From Palaemon carinicauda (Eukaryota; Arthropoda; Malacostraca; Decapoda; Palaemonidae): a stretch of DNA of 64,000 nt. Below, in pieces: positions 11,009 to 19,664 of the stretch. Location of the stretch: the NCBI RefSeq assembly GCF_036898095.1, contig NC_090739.1, forward strand, positions 103,184,019-103,248,018. Reading direction: 5' to 3'. Position numbers and translations under genes: made by a program. Below the pieces are notes generated by a model. That model was given only the letters and a program-made list of their open reading frames with translations, searched no databases and was not told the DNA's origin. Every line of letters starts with the position of its first letter. Position 1 is the first letter of the stretch.

Positions 11009-11348
11009 TTATTAAGAATACTAGTCTGTGATATAGCAATGTCAATTTCTCCTCTTTTTATGGTTTGTGATAGGTTGCTTATAATATTAGTATCATTAAC
11101 TGGGGATTTCGGGAAATGGAGCCACTTTATTATGGCTTCTGTGGTTTCTTCGTTATCTAGTGCAGAATTTAAATCATTACCAGTTTTGGTCAAGACGCCC
11201 ATTAAAGTGATTTCTTTTTCATTTGCTGATAAGCACCCATTATCATTTTTACTGTCACTGGTGTTATTGATAGACAATAATTTTTGTTTTTTGTTTGGTG
11301 GTGGGCGATGATGCTGATGATGTTTTTTATGTTTGGATGCTCTTTTTG

Positions 11349-11444
<96 letters not shown>

Positions 11445-11550
11445 GACTAGTACTAATGGTTTTTCTGGAGACAATAATAACTTTCTGATCACCACTTAAA
11501 ATAATGTCATAATTCTTTTTTCGTTTGCATATTCGGTGCATTTGTATCAA
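10993..11550 (-). pseudogene. N-terminal part of the beta-like RNAP subunit, out of frame
   Basis: A 185-codon frame whose last residues overlap the open extension of the main beta-like ORF in another frame. It holds about 13 Thr and 17 Asn codons encoded by (ACT)n/(AAT)n triplet repeats at 11,350-11,443, a basic His/Lys-rich stretch, and then a helical segment that would lead into the polymerase lobe. Size (about 1,050 residues for both parts) and position fit the N-terminus of one gene disrupted by a single frameshift near 11,009. It could instead be a separate small gene. The triplet expansion is unusual for a functional polymerase. Confidence 0.5.
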
Positions 11551-11575
11551 ATCATTAACACCTATGCCTAGTGCT

Positions 11576-12430
11576 TTAAATGTTGTTTTTTTTTCCTTTT
11601 TTCTTATAATAATCTTTTAAATTTTCAACGATATTATTATGAATCCAAATTTTTAACAACTTTGAAATGATGATATCAAAAAAGGCAGTAAATATCTTAC
11701 CCGGGGTAAAAAATGCCATGTTACCCAAAGTATTTATGGTATTCATTTCATTAATGACTCCACAATATTTTGTTAAAAAGGGCCAATTTAATATTTTGTT
11801 ATTTTTACTATACATTATTATCATTTGTTTCTTTTTTCTCTTGTGTAATTTCCGTTTATCAACCCATACAAATGTTTTGGTATACAAAATATTTTGATTT
11901 ACAATAAAATTTCCAGGGTAAAAATCTCGTGGATAATCATTACAAAATAAACATCGAATGGGATTAGGAATAAAATTATTCCATTGATTTATATCAACGG
12001 GAGTTTCATCTCTGAAGTCCAGTATTTTTTTAAGCAGCAATTGCCACATTTTTCCGTCCTTTAAAATAGGAACTGAAAAATGGGTTTGCGTTGAAGGATA
12101 AAAGTTTAATTTTGGCCAATAAAATCCAATCCCCAAAGTTAAACGCATCTCTAAAAAAAATCCCACCAAATCATTTTCATTGCAAATTCCGTTTATATCT
12201 TTGGCCAAATCAGATTGATATATAAGATTAAATTTAATATCTGGGTATTTTTTAAATAGAATATCATAATTATCTTGTTCTATTTTTAGTTTATGAGTTA
12301 TGTTGAATCTCAAAAACATTTCTAAAGTTCCGTCGTTTTTGTCTGTTTCCATGCATTTTTTACACGGGGAAAACAAAGACGTTTTTTTTCCATAAAGTAT
12401 TGTGGTTATGGTTTTCATATCCAGTAACAT
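11576..12430 (-). CDS. Unrecognised viral-type protein, 284 aa
   Basis: An intact frame from the ATG at 12430. The product has a CxxC near the N-terminus (SPCKKCME), another cysteine pair around residue 165 (CLFCND) and aromatic-rich segments (GIGFYWPKLNFYP). Its C-terminus holds an amphipathic or hydrophobic helix followed by a Lys-rich tail. Two Cys pairs could bind zinc. It lies between the RNAP beta-like gene (same strand) and the divergent PIF-3-like gene, with only 45 bp to the latter's start, so the two probably share a bidirectional promoter. I cannot assign a family. Confidence 0.55.
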   Translation of the reverse strand: MLLDMKTITTILYGKKTSLFSPCKKCMETDKNDGTLEMFLRFNITHKLKIEQDNYDILFKKYPDIKFNLIYQSDLAKDINGICNENDLVGFFLEMRLTLGIGFYWPKLNFYPSTQTHFSVPILKDGKMWQLLLKKILDFRDETPVDINQWNNFIPNPIRCLFCNDYPRDFYPGNFIVNQNILYTKTFVWVDKRKLHKRKKKQMIIMYSKNNKILNWPFLTKYCGVINEMNTINTLGNMAFFTPGKIFTAFFDIIISKLLKIWIHNNIVENLKDYYKKKGKKNNI

Positions 12431-12433
12431 CAA

Positions 12434-12437
12434 TAAG
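12434..12437 (+). promoter_or_regulatory. TAAG late-promoter-like tetranucleotide
   Basis: TAAG, the core of baculovirus-type late promoters, lies 39 nt upstream of the ATG at 12476 in the short intergenic space before the PIF-3-like gene. The tetranucleotide is frequent by chance in AT-rich DNA, so this is only suggestive. Confidence 0.2.
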
Positions 12438-12475
12438 CATGATCAAATTAACCGTATCTATTTTAAAAAATATAA

Positions 12476-12987
12476 ATGCTAAAACAGTTAAGATTCTCCT
12501 TTTTATTGTGGGGCATAATATTATTATTTAATATTTATATAATTTTTGTTGGTGTTAATGATAAAAGGCCTTTTTTGTATTCAAATAAAAATTCAAGTTT
12601 AAAGGTTTATTTTGATGGAATGCCCCTTACCCAGTTACCAAAATCATTATCATCATCAGAAAAAAAATTGTGAACTGTAATAGTTCTATAATTCATTGTC
12701 AGGAAGATATAGATTGCGCGAAAACTTGTATGCCAATAAACTTTGAGAATGTAAAAACTATCCCCGTTTGTTCTTCTGGTGTATGTGCATATAAGTATAT
12801 CAAGGAAAACTCAATAATGTCTGCTTGTCTTAATAGTGGCGAACCTATTCCCAAAATAAATAATTATTATAATATTCGTGGACTCGGAACGTTTGAATGT
12901 GCTTGTCCAAATAATTTTATTGGTAAATATTGTGAAATTCCAAATTATATGGCACCTAGTAAAGAAAAAAGTTTTGATCTTTTATAA
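12476..12987 (+). pseudogene. PIF-3-like per os infectivity factor, frameshifted
   Basis: PIF-3 is a conserved envelope protein of baculo-, nudi- and related viruses needed for oral infection. A first frame (12,476-12,673) encodes an N-terminal membrane anchor (FLLWGIILLFNIYIIFVG) and a linker. A second frame (12,670-12,987) encodes a Cys-rich ectodomain with ten cysteines, including CQEDIDCAKTC near its start and an EGF-like CACPNNFIGKYC near its end. Together they have the size and layout of PIF-3. The two frames meet at an A8 run (12,660-12,667), so one base appears lost or gained there. It could be real decay or a homopolymer sequencing error. The last 85 bp are duplicated at 3,530-3,614. 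Confidence 0.6.
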
Positions 12988-12997
12988 TAACATTTTA

Positions 12998-13208
12998 CTT
13001 ATAAATGAAATAAATGTTGGGCTTGAAAGATTTTGATATATTTAAAATATTTTATTATTTTAGCAAAATGGAATTTTATTATTACAACGTGTTTTTATAT
13101 TTTTTGTGAATAAATATTGTTGCGGTAAACATTATAATGTTTTTTTAATCCTAACCGGCTTTGATGAATTCAGGCCCTTTAATCTAATACTTTATAAAGC
13201 AAATAAAT
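12998..13208. other. AT-rich intergenic stretch
   Basis: Only tiny frames are present, including a 31-codon plus-strand frame from 13,014 that I do not consider supported. It separates the convergent PIF-3-like gene and the minus-strand small membrane ORF. Confidence 0.4.
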
Positions 13209-13478
13209 TTATATATCAGTCACAGCATCGTTGTCATTTTTATTGTTAATGTAAGGCTTAAACACATATACACCATTAAGAATGACTAATAATAATATTA
13301 AAACAAATTCAGCTGGCATAAAATGGCGTTCATATTTCTTTAATATTTCAATATACTTATTAGTATTAGCATCTCTATAATATTTGGGGAAAATATATAG
13401 AGGACATAAAACCATTATACCTAGAATACACAGTAAAATTATATTGATTATATAAACTATATTTTGACTAATCTTCAT
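13209..13478 (-). CDS. Two-pass small membrane protein, 89 aa
   Basis: A complete frame from ATG 13478. Residues 8-28 (VYIINIILLCILGIMVLCPLY) and about 56-74 (FVLILLLVILNGVYVF) are membrane segments. The loop between holds KYYRDANTNKYIEILKKYER, and the C-terminus is short and polar. This fits a small virion envelope protein, and several such proteins of 80-90 aa exist in baculo- and nudiviruses, but it cannot be named. It is divergent from the beta'-like gene, with under 100 bp between them. Confidence 0.5.
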   Translation of the reverse strand: MKISQNIVYIINIILLCILGIMVLCPLYIFPKYYRDANTNKYIEILKKYERHFMPAEFVLILLLVILNGVYVFKPYINNKNDNDAVTDI

Positions 13479-13570
13479 TTTTTATTTTATCAAAAATATT
13501 TTTTTTATATATACCCCATTTTAATTGGGTGGAATAAACAATCATAATATATATTTCATTATATATTTCA

Positions 13571-13885
13571 ATGGAATATAATAAAGGAAACATCAATTGG
13601 TTATTTCCCAACAAAAAACAAAAAAACACATCTGCAGTGATAGATGGGGTGATTATAGGAAAATGTTTAACCACAACTAGTGGTGATAATAAACATTATC
13701 ATTTAAAAATGCCTACGATATCTATTGAAACTTATTTCGAAATTGCTGAAACAATTGTTAATAAAAAAAATAATTGTTCATACACACAAAATAGTATTAC
13801 CCCCAATGAAAAATATGATAATCATGATCGATATAAATCTTTGAAATTCACAAAAAAAAAAAAATTATCACTAAATCTTGTATGA
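13571..13885 (+). CDS. Possible N-terminal piece of the beta'-like RNAP subunit
   Basis: A 104-codon frame starting at an ATG about 60 bp downstream of a TATATATA (13,506-13,513). It reads into an A13 run (13,852-13,864) and then overlaps the start of the beta'-like ORF by four bases (ATGA). The overlap and the homopolymer suggest either a frameshifted N-terminus of the same polymerase subunit or a separate upstream gene. It shows no motif I can place. The downstream ORF already begins with a Cys cluster of the kind found near the N-terminus of beta' subunits. Confidence 0.4.
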   Translation: MEYNKGNINWLFPNKKQKNTSAVIDGVIIGKCLTTTSGDNKHYHLKMPTISIETYFEIAETIVNKKNNCSYTQNSITPNEKYDNHDRYKSLKFTKKKKLSLNLV

Positions 13886-15353
13886 AAAAAATAATGAAAA
13901 TTGCAATTAGTGTATGTCCTAGATGCCGATATTCAAATTGCTTCCTGTGTTGTAAAAAAGATAAGTATAATAACACAAGTTTTACCCCGAAAATTATTTC
14001 TTGTTTTAATTGCTTTAATACATTTAAGACCAAGAACATTGATTGTAATAACTATCAATTTAATAAAATGACATTTTACAATATTTTAGGATATCAAAAT
14101 AAAAAATGCATGATAACATATCAATCTTTTTATAAAGAATTTTTACATCATCTTAAAAAGCAATACCAACAACGGCAAACAAATAAATCATATCAATACA
14201 GTAATAATCGGGCATATCCTTCATCATCACCATTACAGATATCAAACAAAATAATAGGAATATACGATTCTTTGTCTGAGAAATCAAAAAACGAACTGAA
14301 TTATGAACCCGACGTCTTAAACTATTCAATCAAAGTAATTGTGCCAGATAATAATAACAAAGAAAAAATCATACCCCCTATGGCCTTTTTTATTGAAATG
14401 AATAAAACTATATCCTTCTTTAAAAAACTCATTGATCCTAAAGTTGATATAAAAAATATTAAAACTAAATATGGATCTATAATATCAAGAGGGGGTGGAG
14501 GAAAAAATAATATATTTAGAACAATCTGTTGTAATAGAAGATATGTTAGATCTGCCAGACTTGTAATCGTTCCCAGATTTCAGCTAGATGCTCAAGAATG
14601 TATTTTGCCGTATAATATATATTGTAGACTAGGATGTCCTAAATATGTTCTCTGTCACCGTTACCCAACCTTAGATTTGAGAAGTATGACATTTCATAGC
14701 GTCAAAACTACTTGGCAGTATCCATGTATGGGTATATCTACATCCATCGTAGAAGGAAATAATGCAGATTTTGATGGTGATTGTCTACATGTAATACCAT
14801 CCATGACTTTACTTAGTCAATCAGAATTAATTCATTTATTTCACCCAAAATACAATATAATTTCACAACAGAAACTACGAGTTCATTTTGACCACGATGA
14901 ACGACAAACTTTATTTTCGTTATTTGGATTAAATTCTACCGAAATTCATGGTGGTTTGTATGACATGGCATTAAAGGAGGGTTCTCTAAAAACATATAAT
15001 TTATTTTGTAAATTTAAACAACTATGTCATTTCATTTGGCAATATAAAAGCATAACAACAATAAAATGCAGGGATTTTTTATCAATCATTAATAAAGATT
15101 CTTCCTATCTAACCTTTATAAATGAAATATACCCAGAAATCCCCATCCATAATAGTATTAAAGAAAATGATCGAATCTCATGCTTCGCGATTTAGTATTG
15201 ACCATCTATGGCAATTATTTGGGGAGATTTTTCAAGATTGTCCAATGGGGTTCTTAAACGGAATGAATAAAAAGGCATTTATTGATATAGCATTAAATAC
15301 ACGCAAAAATCTTATAAGCGAAATTTCTCTTTATGGCTATACAATCATAAAAC
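13882..15353 (+). CDS. DNA-directed RNA polymerase beta'-like subunit (LEF-9 type), partial
   Basis: Encodes the largest-subunit relative that carries the catalytic metal-binding loop. The signature NADFDGD is exact at 14,761-14,781. Before it come a Cys cluster (CPRC, CLCC, CFNCF; 13,915-14,020), then RYVRSARLVIVP (about 14,540-14,575), equivalent to the RxxxSxRxVIVP switch region, and CHRYPTLDL, equivalent to the RxPTLHR element. The 437-codon frame ends at 15,195. Coding continues in another frame (for example SHASRFSIDHLWQLFGEIFQ) from near 15,165 to the assembly gap at 15,354, so there is a frameshift in the A-rich aaagaaaatg. The 3' end is hidden in the gap. The pairing with the beta-like gene makes a viral transcription apparatus the best reading. 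Confidence 0.75.
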
Positions 15354-15853
15354 NNNNNNNNNNNNNNNNNNNNNNNNNNNNNNNNNNNNNNNNNNNNNNN
15401 NNNNNNNNNNNNNNNNNNNNNNNNNNNNNNNNNNNNNNNNNNNNNNNNNNNNNNNNNNNNNNNNNNNNNNNNNNNNNNNNNNNNNNNNNNNNNNNNNNNN
15501 NNNNNNNNNNNNNNNNNNNNNNNNNNNNNNNNNNNNNNNNNNNNNNNNNNNNNNNNNNNNNNNNNNNNNNNNNNNNNNNNNNNNNNNNNNNNNNNNNNNN
15601 NNNNNNNNNNNNNNNNNNNNNNNNNNNNNNNNNNNNNNNNNNNNNNNNNNNNNNNNNNNNNNNNNNNNNNNNNNNNNNNNNNNNNNNNNNNNNNNNNNNN
15701 NNNNNNNNNNNNNNNNNNNNNNNNNNNNNNNNNNNNNNNNNNNNNNNNNNNNNNNNNNNNNNNNNNNNNNNNNNNNNNNNNNNNNNNNNNNNNNNNNNNN
15801 NNNNNNNNNNNNNNNNNNNNNNNNNNNNNNNNNNNNNNNNNNNNNNNNNNNNN
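15354..15853. other. Assembly gap (500 N)
   Basis: Exactly 500 unknown bases, probably a scaffold gap of unknown true size. It interrupts the beta'-like polymerase gene. Twenty-five bases after it, a DIRS element begins, so the right-hand virus/retrotransposon junction cannot be seen. Confidence 0.99.
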
Positions 15854-16140
15854 TCATATAAATAAAACAAAAAAACACGACAAATTCGTAGATAATTTGT
15901 ATTTTTCCTAACTATACAAACCTTAGTTATTTATTAGGGATATTACTTTCGGCTTAGCTGAAATGACGAGCCATTAAAGTTTAGCAAGGGTTAACTACCC
16001 ACACCGCTAGTTAGCGGAAAGGCTAGCAGGGGGGGGGGGGGGTAGCTTGCTACCGCTCCCACTCACACACCTGTGATTTAGCTCACTTTGCTTGGAGGTA
16101 GGACTTCTAGGGGGATAGGGCTGGTGGGCAAGTTTGTATA

Positions 16141-16237
16141 AATAGCTAAGGTTTGTATAGTTAGGAAAATACAAAATATCTACGAATTTGTCATTTGTTC
16201 CGTAACTGGAATACAAACCACGCTATCTATTAGGGTT
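16141..16237. repeat. Internal complementary region of A1
   Basis: The first half (ctaaggtttgtatagttagg ... gaatttgtc) is the reverse complement of the left outer end at 15,879-15,935. The second half (atttgttccgtaactggaat ...) is the reverse complement of the right outer end at 23,360-23,407. It serves as splint for circle formation in DIRS elements. Confidence 0.85.
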
Positions 16238-16724
16238 GACTCACCCATTAGGAAGGGTGGACGCCCCTGCCAATCTGGCTTTTGGCTTTACCCGGGGGCT
16301 CCTTATCTGAGTATGTCAGTACTCAAAAATAAGGAGTCCCTGCACCTCGCTAAAACATTGCTACGCAAGGTCCGCGGCCTACACAAGCTTTGTGTTGAGA
16401 TATAGAGAAGTGAGACTGTCCAGGTAAAGCTATTCCGAGTCTTTTAGAAGGAAAAACTGTTGTAAACAAGACTTTCCCAATACCACCTCACTAGGGTATG
16501 GGGACACAACAGTATTAGTTTTAATACTAGGTACACAAGGGAGCATGGTTTACCTGCAGTGGTTTGAGGTCAGCTTGTGCAGAGAACCCAGGATGCTGCT
16601 TTCCCTAAGAGGGTAGGATGAAGAAAAGAATAAGAGCCAGTCAAACCATTTCATTCACGCAGACTAAAACCAGGTAACAATGCCCTCAACCTTCTGCTAC
16701 TTGTCCAATAAGGAGCTTGAGGTC

Positions 16725-17700
16725 TTAAACAAGCTGTTGTGCAGCCACCACAGGACTGATAGAAAACGTATCAAGTCTCCTGTGGGTCACGTCTTGCAGG
16801 TAGTGGGATGTGAACGTAGTTTGACGTTTCCACACCCCAGCCTGAAGAAACTGCGTCACTGAGAAGTTTCTCTTGAATGCCAGGGATGTAGCTAGGCCCC
16901 TGACATCATGAGCTCTGGGACGACGTGAAGGAGGAGGGTCTGGATTCAGGGTCAGGGATTCAGAGCACCGTCTATGACCTTGTGAATCCATGTTGATATT
17001 GTGTTCTTGGTGACCCTCCTCTTGGTCCTTCCTGTGCTGACAAAGAGTGCAGGCACACGAGGACGGGCTGCGGCTGTTCTCTTAAGGTGCAGCCTAAAAC
17101 TCCCCACTGGGCAGAGTAAGAGATAATCAGGGTCATCTGTTACAGAACGAAGACTCAAAATCTGGATGGAGTCGAATCGTGGATCTGCTACTCCCGGGTT
17201 CTGAGTCTTAGCAATAAACTCAGGGACGAAGCTGAACATTACCTCTCCCCATCCCCTTGAATGGGCAATGTCGTATGAGAGACCATGAAGTTCACTGACT
17301 CGTTTGGCCGAAGCCAAAGCTAGCAGGAACACCGTCTTCCAAGTTAGGTGGCGATCTTTTGCCTGGCGTAATGGTTCACAGGGAGGTCTCTTAAGAGACC
17401 TGAGAACTCAAACCACATTCCATGGGGGAGGTCTCATTTCAGACTGACGACAGGTAAGTTCATAACTCCATATGAGTAAGTAAAGTTCTAGCGATGAAGA
17501 AATGTCCATTTCTTTCAGTCTAAAGGCGAGGCTTAAGGCTGAGCGATAGCCCTTTACCGCCGGGACTGACAGGTGCATTTCAAATATACGAGGAACTCCG
17601 CAATTGCTGGAATAGTGGCATCGAGAGGAGAGATACCCCTTCTACGACACCAACCACAGAAGACTTTCCACTTTGCCTGGTAGACTGCTGCTGATGACCT
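16725..17700 (-). pseudogene. Tyrosine recombinase of DIRS A1 (broken)
   Basis: YR domain of ORF2. The first catalytic Arg lies in LALASAKRVSELHGL (about 17,280-17,325), the His-x-x-Arg box in RPRAHDVRGLATS (about 16,905-16,945) and the nucleophile Tyr in TTFTSHYLQDV (about 16,800-16,830). All are present, but the frame changes between the segments 16,952-17,332 and 16,725-16,991, and further upstream in the helical N-terminal part. It is the integrase of the element. Confidence 0.82.
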
Positions 17701-17730
17701 TCGCAGGTGTCCAGACATCCTGATCGCAAC

Positions 17731-19664
17731 TTATTGTGAAAATCCTCTCTGAGAGAGGAGATGCTGGATAGTCTCCAGACATGAAGTCATAGCGAAGCTA
17801 CGGCTTTGTGGAATATGTAGGCATGTGGTTGTTTGAGTAGATCGTGTCGTGGAGGGAGTTCTTTTGGTCGCTCCGTAAGGAGTTAAAGAAGGTCCGGAAA
17901 CCATTCTATGTGATGTCATAGTGGAGCTAAGAGGATCATTGAAAAGTTGACCTTCCTCATCAGACAGAATGGGGGACAGGTGTAAACGTCAATGTTGTCC
18001 CACTGTTGTTGGAATGCATCTTGACAAAGAGCCTTGGGGTCTGGGACTGGGGAACAATACAACAGGAGCCTGAAGTTCAGGGTCGTTGCGAAGAGGTCCA
18101 CTGTCGGAGAATCACACAAAGTCAGGACTTTGTTGGCTACTAGATGATCCAAAGACCACTCGGAACTCACTATCTGGGATGTTCTGCTCAGGTTGTCGGC
18201 AAGCACATTCCTTTTGCCCGGAATGAAGCGTGCCGATAGTGGTATCGAGTGGATCTCGGCCCATCTCAGTATCTCTACTGCTAGATGGGATAGGTGCTGC
18301 GAAAAAGTACCTCCTTGCTTGTTGATGTAAGCCACTACTGTGGTGTTGTCTCTCATCACCACCACTGAGTGGCCCGCCAGAAACTGTTGGAACTGTTGAA
18401 GGGCCAGAAAGATGGCCTTCATCTCTAGGAGATTTATGCGGAGGTACTCTTCTGACTCTGACCAGAGGCCTGAGGTTGTGTGGTGCAGCACGTGGGCCAC
18501 CCACCCTTTTTTTGAAGCGTCTGAGAATAGCATCAAATCCAGGGGGAGGACAAAAAGATCCATTCCCTTTCGTAGATTCTTGTCTGCCACCCACCTCTCG
18601 AGGTCTGTCAGTTCCGCTGATCCCATGGGGATTCGGATGTCCGGGGAATCGAGAGTCTGATTCCACCGGGATTTGAGTCGCCACTGGAGGGATCTCATCC
18701 TGAGGCGACCATTGGGAACTAGATGGGACAGTGATGAAAGGTGACCAAGGAGACGTAACCACGTCTGGGCTGGAAGTTCTTCTCATCTGAGGAAAGGTCT
18801 TGCGACCTTCCTCAGCCTTGCTATTCTCTCGTCTGATGGGAAGGCTTTGTGGAGATTGGTGGCTATTATCATGCCTAGGTATACCAGTTTGTGTGTAGGA
18901 AGCAGGGATGACTTCTCAAGATTTACCATGATCCCCAGATCTTGGCAAAGTCTCAGAAGTTTGTCTCGGTGTTGAAGAATGGCTGACACCGAGTCTGCTA
19001 GGATCAGCCAATCATCCAGATAGTGGAGGAGACGGATGCCAATCCTGTGTGCCCAAGATGAAACTAGGGAACACACTCTGGTGAAAACGTGAGGTGCTGT
19101 GGAAAGACTGATGCACAGCACCTTGAACTGGTATTTCCTGTTGTCTAGGCTGAATCTCAAGTACTTCCTTGAAGATGGATGGACTGGGATCTGGAAGTAC
19201 GTGTCCTTTAGGTCCAGCGTACACATGAAGTTCTATGGTCTTACCGCTAGTCTGACTGTGTCTGCCGTCTCCATGCTGAACGGAGTTTGCTTGACAAACT
19301 TGTTCATGGCTGAGAGGTCGATGACAGGTCTCCAGCCTCCAGACGGCTTTCTTACAAGAGAGAGTCGACTGAAGAAGCCTGGGGACCCGTCGATGACCTC
19401 CTGGAGAGCGCCCTTCTTCAACAGGGTCTGGACTTCTGCTCAAAGGGCTGACCCCTTTGCTGATCCCATGGGAAAGGAGTCTATTGACACTGGATTCCTG
19501 GTCAGGGGAGGGAGAGATGTTATGAACGGGATGCGATATCCTAGACGAATCACAGAGATTGTCCAGGGTTCACTGAGTTGCTTCCACCTGTCCGAGCAAC
19601 TTTGTAGGCATCCCCCCACTGGTGGAAAACTAGCGTTTGCGGCCTCGGCTGCTCCCTCTAGCAT
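17731..19664 (-). pseudogene. Reverse transcriptase-RNase H of DIRS A1 (broken)
   Basis: The RT fingers region has GGWRPVIDLSAMNKFV (about 19,310-19,360), motif A MCTLDLKDTYFQIP, and the catalytic LHYLDDWLILAD (about 19,000-19,030). RNase H follows, with LMLFSDASKKGW and DNTTVVAYINKQGG (18,300-18,520) and then FIPGKRNVLADNLSR. After it comes a VDLFATTLN ... CPPF segment resembling the Dam-like methyltransferase relic of DIRS elements. At least three frame changes and a stop disrupt the gene. Confidence 0.85.

Noticed and set aside
11202..11499. Poly-Ile/Leu and poly-Ser ORFs
   Set aside because: Frame shadows of the AAT/ACT triplet repeat in the RNAP N-terminal region.
13014..13109. 31-codon plus-strand ORF
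   Set aside because: Too short and composition-driven in AT-rich intergenic DNA; no supporting signal.
8402..15353. Host Pol II/III subunits misplaced in the locus
   Set aside because: Sizes, AT-rich intron-free layout, weak motif conservation and the neighbouring PIF-3-like gene fit a virus better.
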